Source: Closterium sp. NIES-65 (Eukaryota; Streptophyta; Zygnematophyceae; Desmidiales; Closteriaceae). From it: a DNA stretch of 64,000 nt. The position numbers and the translations under genes are program-made. Below are positions 43,140 through 53,662 of the stretch, one piece after another. How positions within the stretch are numbered: position 1 is the first letter of the stretch; the number at the start of each line of letters is the position of its first letter. The DNA is taken from assembly GCA_948144175.1 (NCBI GenBank), contig CANXME010002275.1:2918001-2982000 (forward strand). The letters run 5' to 3'. The notes under the pieces are model-generated. The model saw only the letters and a program-made list of their open reading frames with translations, did not search any database and was not told where the DNA came from.

Positions 43140-45175
43140 CTATTGCTCTCCTTCATGATGGACTCTGCTGCATCTCAGTGCTTTTTCCGCGACCACACCA
43201 CTCTCACACCTCTTTCGGCTCCAGTTCTTGTTGCCCTTAGTGATCCTATGTTAGGGCCAGCAGTTGCTCGCAGCTCCACCAGTCTCCCGTGCCCAGCTGT
43301 CCCCTCTAGTTTCCTCACTGGTCTCTACATCCTTTCGTTCTCTTGAAACTTGGTGGGTGTTGGATACCATTAGGACCGGGGGATCACAATCACTTTTCCT
43401 GCGCACGGGAGGATTGCGATCTGTACAGACTCTTCCACCAGGGCAGTTCTTGCCACATTCACCAGTGAGCCCTTCTCAGGTCTCTTCGTCCTGCACACTC
43501 CGCCTCCGCAGGTAGCCGCGTCTGGTCAAGATGCTTCGTTCCCCCTGGTAGCAGAGTCCGATCAGGTTACTGCGTCCCCACATGTTGCTCTGTCAGGACA
43601 GGTTGCTGTGTCCAGCCTAGTTGCTCTGTCTTGCTCCTGTCGGTCCCTAGCCCACTCGATTGTCTTGTGGCACCACCACCTTGGCCAACCGTCGCTCCCC
43701 TGCCTCCGCAGCATGGCCAGTCACAGTCTTGTCTCAGGTCTCCCGCGCGTCTTTCCGTCACTCCCTCCCTCGTTTGCTCCACCTTGCACTCCCTGCGTCG
43801 CCGGCCGCCTGTGCGCCACTCCGCACCCCTCCTCCCCTTGTCCAGCCACTGCTCCCTTCCAGACTCTCCACGTAAACGTCTGGGGCCCTGCCGCTACGCT
43901 CGGAATTGAGAGGGAGCGCTACTTTCTAGTGGTACACCATGATGTTTCCTCTCGCGAAGAAGTCCGAGGTGACTTCTTTGCTGATCCGGTGGCTTTTGAC
44001 CACTCAAGGCAGTTGTGGTAGTCGTGTCCATTATCTCCACTCCGATCGTGGGGGTGAGTTTTGCTCCGGCGTCCTTGCCGGGTTCTACGGCGAGCAGGGC
44101 ATGAGACAGTCCTGGACGCTGCCGGAGTCCCCACACCAGAATGGAGTTGCTGAACGCTCCATGATCCATGCCCGAGCGCCCCATTTTCTGTGGCCCTACG
44201 CGCTTCGCTACGCCACGCACCAGCTGAACCTCCAGCCGCGTGTCTCGCGGCCAGAGGTTTCACCGACCAGTGTTTGGACCGGGTCCCCTGGTGTTGGGTC
44301 GGTCTTTCGTATCTAGGGCTGCCTTGCGCTTGTTTGCGACACCTCTGGGGACAAGCTCTCGGCTCGTGCCATCCCCTGTGTCTTCCTTGGTTTCCCGGTG
44401 GGCTCTCCCGACTACTCCTTTTGCCACCCACTCCTCCACCAGTTTCTCGACTCTCGTGACGTCCGGTTTGATGAGTCCGTGTCCTACTACACCTGGTACC
44501 CCTGTCGAGGTCTCTCGGTTCCCCCTCCCCCGATCTTCCTCGCACCCTCTCCTCCCCTTACTCCCGCTCCTCCGGTACCCCCGTCCCCCCCTGGTCCTGC
44601 CCCGTCAGGTGTTTCTTGCGCTACTCTTCTACCCTCCGTCGCGCGTCAGGTAGCATCTCCCTCCCCGCAGTCCTCCTCACAGTCCCCTCAGCAGCCTTTG
44701 GCACTTCCGTGAGAGGTTACTATGGTCTGGAGTGGTGTTGGAGCTGGAGGTGCTCGCACTGGTGGCGATAGTTATGGGGGTGCTAGAGCTGGTGGTACTA
44801 GCATTGGAGGTGCTAGTTTTGGGGGTGCTAGAGATGGAGGTACTAGCAATGGAGGTGCTAATGCTGGGGGTGCTGAAGCTGGAGGTACTAGCATTAGAGG
44901 TGCTAGTTCTGGGGGTGCTGGGGCCGGAGGTGCTGGCGCTGGTGGTGCGAGTTCTAGGGGTGCTGGAGCAGAAGGTGCTAGCGCTGCAGAAGCTGGTAAT
45001 GAGGAGACAAGAGTTGAAGGCGCGACTACTGCGGCACCCACTGCATCTCCCCACCGCTACAACACCCTTCTCCAGGCCCTTCGCCGCCTGCTTGAGCGCG
45101 AGGAGCAGGAGTGGTTGGATCAGGAGAGGCAGGAGTTGCAGAAGTTGGACCAGCAGCAGCAGCAGCAGTAGTAGC

Positions 45176-45209
<34 letters not shown>

Positions 45210-47420
45210 GCCGCAGCAACAGCAGCAATAGTTGCGGCAGCCGCCACTTTTGCAGCAGCTGTTCCCTCCAGTGAGTGGCCTTCGGGCCCTTGATCTTCCT
45301 TCCTCTCCTCCTGTCCACTCACAGTCTCCTACCGCATACAGTCCTACGTTTCCTCCTCCGGACTCGGCTCTTGCTGTTTTCTCTCCTCCTCAGTCACTGT
45401 CGTCTCCTCCTGTTGTCCCGCACGATTGGACCAGTCGTTGTCCTCCGCGTGCTCGGCCTTGTCTCCTCTTACCGAACTCTGCAATGTCTTGTTTCGTTCT
45501 AGTTCTTGTCGTTCTCCGCCTGTGTCTATTCTTCCCTCACCTCCTGAGTCGTCTCTCACCGTTTCCTCTCACCCTATCACTGACTATTATCCTGCTGCTC
45601 GCCCTGCTGTCTCTCGTGTTCTCGCCTATCTTGTCACTGACCCTTGTGCCTCTCCGTTGCCTGTCTCAGCTCTTACACCTACCGTCGCCGACTTTTCTTC
45701 CACTCGACGTCTTGACTACGCCACGCGTGTGGTGGCTGCTCCACTTCCCTGTCCTTTGTTTGTTGGTGTTGAGTCTCCCCTTAGTTGTGACGTCCTAGAG
45801 GACAGGCAGTTTGAGCTGGAGCTCTTAGCAGCCGCTTCCCCCTCTCTCTGCGCCATGTTGCTTTCCCTTGAGGGAGACTGACACCTCGCATGTACCGTGA
45901 GGCAATGTCAGGGGAGTGGGCCGCTTAGTGGAAAGCGGCTATGGACACAGAGTTAGCGTCTTGGAGATCCACTGGCACTTACGTCGATGCAGTCCCCCCT
46001 CCCAGGGCAAACGTTGTCGATGGCATGTGGCTCTTCAAGGTGAAGCGACCGCCTGGTTCACCACCTGTATTCAAGGCATGCTACGTGGCTAGGGGTTTCA
46101 GTCAGCGTGAGGGAGTTGATTTCTTCCAGATCTTTGCCCCGACCCAGAGATGACTACTCTTCGGGTGCTACTGCACCTAGCAGCACAGCGACAATACGAT
46201 ATGCACTCCCTCGAATTCTCCACTGCGTTTCTCCAGGGCCGCCTACACGAGGAGATTTGGCTGCGCCGTCCTCTTGTTTTCACTGACACCTTCCCACCTG
46301 GGACCCAGTGGAGCCTGAGGCGACCAATCTATGGTCTCTGCTAGTCGCCTCGTGAGTGGCACGATACTCTTTGCTCCACGCCTCGTCACCTTAGGTTTCG
46401 TCCTTCCTCTGCCGACCCGTCACTGTTTGTTTGCACTGGTTCCACTCCTTTCTTTGTACTAGTTCACGTCGACGACTTGGTCTTTGCTACAGCAGACAGG
46501 GCAGCTCTGGCTGAGGTAAAGTCCGAATTATAGAAGAGACATACGTGTAGTGACCTCAGTGAACTGCAGTGCTACCTTGGCCTGCAGATCTCCAGGGACA
46601 GAGCCGATCGCACCATCACACTGACTCAGTCACACATGGTGCTGCAGGTCCTTCGACGGTTCGGGTTTTAGTTCTCCACCACACAGCCCACTCCTCTTGC
46701 CGTTGACCACTGACTCACTGGCCCTTTTTCCGACGAGTCCTTTGAGTCTAGTGGTCCCTATGCAGAGCTTGTGGGCTGCCTCATGTACTTGATGACTTGT
46801 ACTCAGCCGGACCTCGCCTTCCCCCTAAGCGTCCTCTCTTGCTTTGTTGCGACTAGGAGACACTGTCCTATTCACTGGACAGAAGCTGTTAGGGTGGCGA
46901 AGTACCTGGCGACTATGTTAGGCATGGGGCTTGTGCTTGGAGGGACACAGTCAGTTGTGTTGACCGATCACTGCGACTCTTCCTATGCTGACAACGTGGA
47001 GATTCAGCGTTCAACTCAAGGTTACTGCTTCAGTCTGGGTGCTGGTGCTGTGTTGTGGAGGTCTACACAATCGTCGTCTGTGGCTCCGTCTAGTGCAGAG
47101 GCAGAGATCTACGCTGGTGCTATGGCGGCACAGGAGCTTCGCTAGTTGACCTTGCTCACCGACCTTGGTGAGCAGCCTCACTTTGCACCGACCTTGGTTA
47201 TCCTCCTGTTTTGAGAGCCTTGACTGGAGAGCAGCGTGAAGCATATTGACGTGAGGTACTTTCTCCTGTGAGAGCTACAGCAACGTTGCCAGGCACGCTT
47301 GGACTTTGTGGCCTCAGAGGCTAACACTTCCGATGTCTTCATCAAGGCCTTGGTGCCTAATGACCACCACATGTTCTGTGTGCAGCTAGGGCTTGTTGAG
47401 GTAGGCCAACGGTTGCTGTA
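43140..47420 (+). pseudogene. E pol remnant (protease to RNase H)
   Basis: Protease: MDSAASQCFFRDHTTLTPLS (about 43155), where DSA replaces DSG. Integrase zinc part: LWHHHLGQPSLPCLRSMASH and CTPCVAG (43660-43805). Core: YLHSDRGGEFCS and SPHQNGVAERS (44030-44160). Linker: GGARTGG-type repeats 44730-45030, then poly-Gln to 45235. RT starts at about 45930 (YVDAVPPPRANVVDGMW, FKACYVARGFSQREGVDFF), with a shift near 46150, a stop near 46343 and VDDLVF at about 46470. RNase H 46771-47145 includes SAEAEIYAG. At least eight stops or shifts make it inactive. Gag is reduced to scraps. Confidence 0.82.
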
Positions 47421-47631
47421 GTGTTGCTCTTGTTGCGTGTTTTGCTTGTCATTGCCTTTGTATGTATTGTGCTCTCTTAAACTAGCCTTGTGGCAGCTTG
47501 CTTTGTGCTCGGAATTTGTGTGGTGTCCAAGAGATCCACCCTCAGCTTGCTTTGATGCTTGTATTGACTGGTCTTGTCACCGTTTGTTCACCCTACTTGC
47601 TTTGATGCCCCTCACTTAGCCTACGGGGGTG

Positions 47632-47759
47632 TGTCAATTGTTATTATCTATTATAAGCTGTAATGAGGTGCTCCTTAGTGAGTGCAACTCAGTTAGGGTT
47701 TCATATTTGTAGTGCCTTGCTTTCCTAGTCTCATCATTCCATTGCATTCTATTTCTAAG
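47632..47759 (+). repeat. E 3' LTR
   Basis: About 128 bp, TGTCAATTGTT to TTTCTAAG; visibly diverged from the 5' copy. Confidence 0.8.
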
Positions 47760-47887
47760 CGTTATCTCATATAGAGCACGCAAAAGTCAAAAGCCATGCG
47801 AAGGTCAACAGTCGCAGAAAGTCAATGGTCGCGACTATTGACCGACCTCCAACTATACTCGGAGGTTACACGGTGCAACATGGTAAC
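47760..47887. other. Spacer between E and F
   Basis: No gene. An inverted pair CTATACTCGG / CGAGTATAG spans the junction with F. Confidence 0.4.
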
Positions 47888-48600
47888 TGTCGAGTATAGT
47901 AATTGTCGCGGTTACTGTAGCAATGCAATACAGTTAATTAAGGAATGCATTTCTCAAATTACATGGCTAGATAGGATTGCAATTTAAACTCTTCGTAATT
48001 CTATCCTAATTATCTTGTTCTCTTTCAATTTATTATCAACAAGGTCATTACAAGACTTTACTGTCTTCTTTACAACTTGGCTAGCTTATCCTATCCACTA
48101 CGAATCTTGGTTATATCAACATGGTATGAGAGCTAGAGTGGATTTTAAGCTCTTCCAAGTTCTTGTTTTCTCTAGAATAACCCTTTTTTTACTCGTTTCA
48201 ACACCTACTACCAGTCTGCATGACTAAGGCTCCTAAAGAGAAAACCGTTGCAGACTCTCCGGGCCCACCAAGAGCAACACCAACAACGCCATCAGTGGTG
48301 CCTTCCATCAGCGCCGCTCTCGCTGAGCAGCTCGTTGCGTGCATCAACGCTCTTGAGAGCCATCAAGCGACGAGCATTGACGGCTCAAGCTACGCTAGAG
48401 GAATTGCTGAACTACCTTTCTCTGGAGAAGACCGTCGTGTCATCTCGGAGAGGTCCCGCACACGAAATTCAACAACACCAGACACTCACATTTATTCTAG
48501 GCTACACTGATGCATCACGGCTGTTAAGTAGAAAAGAAAATTTTGCCCTGATTCATCAGTAAGGTAAGGCACTCTAATTTGTCAGTGTTAATTCGTAGGG
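47888..48600 (+). mobile_element. F: LTR-leader-gag stub of another LTR retrotransposon
   Basis: An AT-richer LTR-like segment (about 47888-48121, TGTCGAG...ATCAACA) is followed immediately by TGGTATGAGAGCTAGAG, close to the tRNA-Met PBS. After a leader comes an ATG at 48220 opening MTKAPKEKTVADSPGPPRAT, which looks like the start of a gag. The frame shifts near 48390 and ends by about 48560. No 3' LTR is found, so this is a fragment. Its base composition is unlike that of the GC-rich elements around it. Confidence 0.55.
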
Positions 48601-48872
48601 TATACTGAGATGTCAGCATTGATAAATAAAATAGTTATGATTAGGATTGAACCATGGAGTGGTGTAGTGGATAAGTCGTCCAGCGGCACGACGGACCTTG
48701 TGCCTTACCTACTAGAGACCAACTACTTCAAGCGCCTTTCCTTCGTCCTTCAGCGTAAGCAGGCTCGGACAGTGTGTCATCGTTCCCAGATACGTCTCTC
48801 GGTCGCCCCTGATCAGTTGGCTTTTGAGGCCACTTTGCCCTCAGTTGCTGACTTTGCCTACCTTGGTCCGGA
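48601..48872. other. Target locus of D2, left side
   Basis: A plus-strand frame (48610-48885) is open but not recognised; only its part before 48873 is target DNA. It ends with CCGGA (48868-48872), duplicated at 63325-63329, so the sequence continues at 63330. Confidence 0.4.
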
Positions 48873-49229
48873 TGTCAGAATATAATGTTTCTCTAGTCTG
48901 CAGTGGGGTACTCTATAGTGAGTACAACCCTTTTAGGGTTTGCTATTGTCAGATTATAATGCATGTCTAGTCTGTAGTGGGGTACTCAAAAGTGAGTATA
49001 ACCCTTTTGGGCTTGCTATTTGTATCCCTCCATTTTCTAGTTCAACCACATTCTCCTTCTAAAATCTCTCGACACTTTTTCTTACACCCTCGAACTTCAC
49101 CCTTCAACTGGAACTCCTCCTAAGCTACTATGGCTCCTAAGCCAAACTCACGTTACTATCTCAACAGCTAAATGTATCCCAATGTTTTCTAGTCAACCCC
49201 CCCTCTTCTTCATTCCTCGTTTCTTATCA
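48873..49229 (+). repeat. D2 5' LTR, containing a second LTR-like segment
   Basis: Matches 63193-63324 at both ends, but holds about 220 bp (48947-49166) absent from the 3' copy. The extra segment starts like a related LTR (TGTCAGATTATAATG, GTCTAGTCTGTAGTGGGGTA), resembles the D1 LTR, and continues into leader-like sequence. Confidence 0.8.
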
Positions 49230-49329
49230 TGCCATCAGAGCATCTACGGTTCTGGCCTGTAGGCCCACTCAACTGCTTCCGCTGCTACTCTGTATTCGGC
49301 ACGCCCCGTGGCGTGCCCCTCACGCTACT

Positions 49330-49680
49330 CTTAGCGGCCCCGTTGCCGCCCTTCCAGGCCCCTCGCGGCCCCTTCCAGGCCCCTCGCGGCCCCTTCGCGA
49401 CCCGGTTGTCGCCCTTCCAGGCCCCTCGCGGCCCCTTCGCGGCCCCGTCGCCGCCCCTTTCGCGGCCCGTCGCCGCCCTTCTAGGCCCCTCGCGGCCCCT
49501 TCGCGGCCCCGTCGCTGCCCCCATCGGCCCCATCGACGCCGCCAGCGGCCGCGTCGCCGACCCTAGCGGCCCCGTCGCCGCTCCTATCGGCCCCGTCGCC
49601 GCCGCCAGCGGCCACGTCGTCGCCTCCAGCGGCCCCGTCGCCGCACGCGGCCCTCTTAGGTTGCCTCGACAGGCAACGGG
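49330..49680. repeat. D2 leader array
   Basis: GC-rich tandem units around GGCCCCTTCCAGGCCCCTCGC and GGCCCCGTCGCCGCC. It is similar in kind to the C1 array although D2 encodes no protein, so the array is a property of the RNA leader and not of a coding region. Confidence 0.85.
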
Positions 49681-49747
49681 AGGGGCGACCTGTGGGGGGG
49701 GGGGGGCGAGCGCCGCCCCTTCTGCCGCCTGTTTTGGCGCCCTGGGA

Positions 49748-49879
49748 TGTCAAACATTATATATGTTGTGCTTGTTTAGGCTACAGTGGGTTAGCCTATA
49801 GGGGGTACACAATTCTTGGGTTAGGTAATTGTACTGATTTCATTGTTAGTTCAACTATTCCTGTTCGTTCATTTCAACA
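49748..49879 (+). repeat. G 5' LTR
   Basis: 132 bp, TGTCAAACAT to TTTCAACA, followed directly by the PBS at 49880. Confidence 0.9.
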
Positions 49880-49934
49880 TGGTATAGAGCAGGTCCTTCG
49901 CTAGGACCGTTTTTTTTTTAGGGCCCACCACTAC

Positions 49935-50455
49935 CTACCTACCTACCTGCGCCCTAGGGCGCCTCGTTTTTCACGGCCCCCTAAGGCCCCGCGACCCGCG
50001 ACCCGCCTCTTAGCGACCTGCGCACCGCCCCTTAAGGCCCCGTCGACCCACGTGCTCACCCCTTACGGCCCCACGCTCGCCCCTTAGCGACCCCGTCGGC
50101 CCCGCAATCGCCCCTAACGGCCCCGTCGGCCCCGCGCTCACCTCCCTAGAGGCCTCCGTCGGCCCTGCACTCGCCCCTAGAGGCCCCTTACGGCCCCTCG
50201 CTCGCCCCTAGAGGCCCCGAACGGCCCTGCGCTTGCCCCTAGAGGCCCTTTACGGCGCCGTGCTCGCCCCTAGAGGCCCCGAACAACCCCACGCTCGCCC
50301 CTAGAGGCCCCCCCTATGGCCCCGCGCTCGCCCCTGCAGGCCCCGAACGGCCCCGCGCTCGCCCTTAGCGGCCCCTTACGGCCCCGCGCTTGCCCCTAGA
50401 GGCCCCGAACGGCCCCATGCTCGCCACTAGAGGCCGCGAACGGCCCGTGACCGCC
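49935..50455. repeat. G leader array
   Basis: GC-rich tandem units of about 31 bp built from GGCCCCGAACGGCCCCGCG and CTCGCCCCTAGA lie between the PBS and gag. Confidence 0.87.
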
Positions 50456-50609
50456 ACAGCCCCGAACTCAGCCGCCCAGTCCGAGCCGAGCAGCGTGACC
50501 CAAACCGAACCACGCCGCCCTACCCGAGCCGCGCCGCCCTACCTGAATCCAGCCGCCCTACCTGTCTCATCCTCCTACTCCTACTACTGCTCCTACTGCT
50601 CCTATAGCT

Positions 50610-53344
50610 AGCCCACATGTGCTAGTTTTCGATGCTGAGGGCCGCCCAGTGAAGTTTGACACCTCGCTAGATGACCTGCACCTCTATCTATAGCTCACTC
50701 CCAAGGACGACATCTCACTGTACGACCATGCCCTAGGCCATGTCACTGCCCCTGCTGCTACTGCTGACAGCACTACTCGCTCATAGTGGCAGACTCGTGA
50801 CGCCCACGCTGGCTTTGCTATTCGCAACTCCCTGCGGATAGATGAACGCGAGCACTTTGGTCAGCACAAGACTGCACATGCACTGTACACTGCTGTTGTT
50901 GCCCGCAACTCCTCACCGACCTCTGCCACACTAGGCCGTCCCTCTCTTCCCTACTTGTTCCCCGACTTGGCCTCTTTCCACACAGTCGCTGACCTCATTA
51001 CACACCTCCGCACCAGTGAGGCTCGCTTCCGCACCGCTATGCCTGATGAGTTCCTTGCCAAGAACCCACCCCCGCTCTGGCTCACTCTCTACCACCTAGT
51101 CACCCGCCTCCCTGACACTCTGCGCTCAGTTAGGGACCACTTCCTAGCTCGCTGCCCCACTGAGCTCACCATTGCCCTCCTCGAGAAGGAACTGCTTGCA
51201 GCTGAGACTAGCATAGTCGCTGTAGGTGCCTCTCGTGGCGACCCCAGTACCCCGTTCTTTGAGGGGTGTTCTCCTTCCCCCCTTCTTCCCTCTGTCGCCT
51301 CTGCTGCTGCTGTCGACCTCCTTGGTGCTGAGAAGGTCGGCACTGCGTCTGCTTCGAGCGGGCGCCGCAGCGGCAAGGGAAAAGGGGGCAAGGGTGGTGG
51401 CGGTGACGGCGGGGGAGGCGGTGGTGGGGGCGGTGGCGGCGGTGGGGGTGGTGGCGCGACTGGAGGGGCTAGTGGCAGCGGTGGGGGTGGTGGCGGCAGC
51501 GGCGGGGGAGGTGGCAGGGGCGGAGGCGGTGGTGGGAGTAGCGGTGGACGCGGCGGCGGCAGGGGTTGGGGTGGTCGAGGAGGTGGCGGCGGCGGTGGTG
51601 GTCGTGGAGGCGCTGGCGGTGGCCAGGGCCAGCAGCACACTCCGTCGCCCTAGGAGGTCCGTGAGTGGTACTCTCAGCACGGGGGGGGGGTGGGGTGGCT
51701 TTAGCTGCACGTACGTCATTCGCACGGGTGACCGCACTGGTCAGCCGTGTGGGGGACCGCACACCACACAGCGCTGCTCCGCTCATCTCACCAACGCTTG
51801 GCGTGTACAGTTCCCTTAGGCTACTGAGCTGCCCCGCTGGGTTGATCTCCTGAAGAAGGGGATTGATATCTATGCCTTAGACTTTGATGCTATTCTCACT
51901 TCTATGTATGTGATGTCTACTAGTGGAGAGGGTGCTGAGTACCTGTGTGTGCCACCCGGCCCGGGCATTAGGACTAGTGCGTCTGCTACTCCAGGTACTC
52001 GCGTGTATGCTACCCCAGGTGCTGGTGAGGCAGCTGCTCTAGGTGCTTGTGCGTCTGCCCCCCCTGGGACTGAGTCGACTGCAGCACTGCACATCTTCAC
52101 ACTGGACTCAGGTGCTTCTCGCTTCTTCTTTCGTGACCACACTGCCCTTGAGCCGCTTGCTCGGCCAGTTGCTGTCTCCCTCGCTGACCCCTCTGGGGGT
52201 CCGGTCATTGCGACCTCCTCCACTCTCCTCCATTGTCCTGCGGTCTCGTCGGGCACACTGTCAGGTCTCCACCTCCCTGCGTTCTCTACGAACCTGGTGG
52301 CAGGATGTGCGCTCCAGGACGGGGGTGTTCACCAGTTCACCCCTGCCTACGAGCGCGTGACACACTGCACGTGTGTTCGTACAGGCCGTCACTTGGCTAC
52401 CTTCACTCGGCAGCTAGGGTCGGACCTGTACACACTGACCACTGAGTCCCCTCAGGTCGCTGCGTCTGCGTCTACGTCAGGTCAGCTGTCTCCAGCAGAG
52501 CCGTCTCCAGCTCAGCGAGCGTTTCCACTCGGACTTTCCTGTCCTGCGCTTGCACTCTGACAGAGGTGGTGAGTTCTCCTCCAACCTCTTGGCAGCCTAC
52601 TGTGCTGAGCATGGCATTGAGCAGTCATTCACGCTTCCGGCCTCTCCACAGCAGAATGGGATTGCGGAGCGCCGCATTGGTCTGGTCATGGAGGTCGCCC
52701 GTACCTCCTTGATCCATGCGGCTGCCCCCCACTTTCTGTGGCTGTTTGCGGTCCAGTACGCTGCGCATCAGCTCAACCTCTGGCCCTGTGTCTCCTTGCC
52801 GGAGACCTCGCCCACAATGCTGTGGACGGGAAGGTTGGCAATGCGTCGCGTTTCCGGGTCTGGGGATCTCGAGCTTTTGTCCGCGATACGTCTGCCTCCA
52901 ACCTCTCCTCCCGTGCTGTTCCCTGCGTCTTCCTCGGCTTTGTCCCGGACGCGCCTGGTTGGCAGTTTTAGCACGCCACCTCGCGCCGAGTCTTGCCCTC
53001 TCAAGACGTCACTTTTGACCAGTCTGTCCCCTACTACCGCCTCTTCCCCTACCGCACTGCCCCGCTCCCCCCCCTGCCTCTCTTCCTCGCGCCAAGTGCT
53101 GCTGTTGTAGACCCCCTCCCCCCTCAGGGTGCCGCTCCCTCAGGTGTGTCTCAGGTAGACCTGGCTGAGCCTATTGAGGTAGCTGTCGACTCTCGTCCTG
53201 CTGCGGGTGCGGAGCCTGGGGGTGCTGAGCCTGGGGGTGCGGAGCGTGGGGGTGCGGAGCCTGGGGGTACTGAGCCTGGGGGTGCTGGGCCTGCGGGTGC
53301 TGAGCCCCAAAGTCCGGAGTCTGGGGGTTCTGAGTCAGGTGGTG
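50610..53344 (+). pseudogene. G gag, protease and partial integrase
   Basis: Gag begins near 50617 (HVLVFDAEGRPVKFDTSLDD) with TAG codons near 50690 and 50783. The 232-residue open part runs FPDLASFHTVADLITHLRTS to GASRGDPSTPFFEGCSPSPL, then a Gly-rich nucleocapsid (51390-51640). A Cys cluster follows (TYVIRTGDRTGQPCGGPHTT). Protease: HIFTLDSGASRFFFRDHT (52090) through VTHCTCVRTGRHLATF. A deletion near 52515 then joins it to the integrase core at VLRLHSDRGGEFSS (52540), removing the integrase zinc site and the first catalytic Asp; QQNGIAERR follows. A shift near 52830 precedes the GGAEPGGAE linker (53195-53344), where H is inserted. Confidence 0.85.
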
Positions 53345-53349
53345 CTGAG

Positions 53350-53621
53350 TGTTATAGTCACAATAGGCTCCAATGTGCCTAAAACGAAAGATAGAGTGCA
53401 CAGCCGGATTTCTGCACAGCGGCTTCAAACGACCGCGTAACACGCGTCTAGCGATAACTCGCTATTGACTCGACACACACACTTGACATCATGACTCAAC
53501 ATTCACACACAGTTATAAGCATGAAATATATATTATCCCATGCCCTCATACCATTCCATACACACACACATGCACGCACACGGACAACAAGCCGAGTGCA
53601 AACCGTAGGGTTGCACCAACA
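53350..53621 (-). repeat. H 3' LTR, internally deleted
   Basis: Matches both ends of 58442-59270 but lacks about 557 bp of the middle. The join lies at CAAACG, present at both sides of the missing part in the long copy. Confidence 0.92.
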
Positions 53622-53662
53622 AACTCTCCCTCGGATTGTTGGCCTGAGGATATGTTGCTCTC

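Larger units (their letters stand above)
41358..47759 (+). mobile_element. Copia element E, full-length but heavily decayed
   Basis: LTRs at about 41358-41486 and 47632-47759 share TCCTTAGTGAGT, CAACTCAGTTAGGGT and TTCCATTGCATTCTATTTCT. A degenerate PBS TGGTATCACGAG follows at 41487, and a CCTACGGGGGTG tract precedes the 3' LTR. No target duplication could be recognised, in keeping with age. Order: GC-rich leader, remnant gag, protease, integrase, repeat-coded linker with poly-Gln, RT, RNase H. Confidence 0.85.

Noticed and set aside
48640-48720. Possible tRNA gene near GTGGTGTAGTGGATAAGTCG
   Set aside because: A D-loop-like string is present but no matching acceptor stem, anticodon arm or TTCGANTC T-loop could be found.
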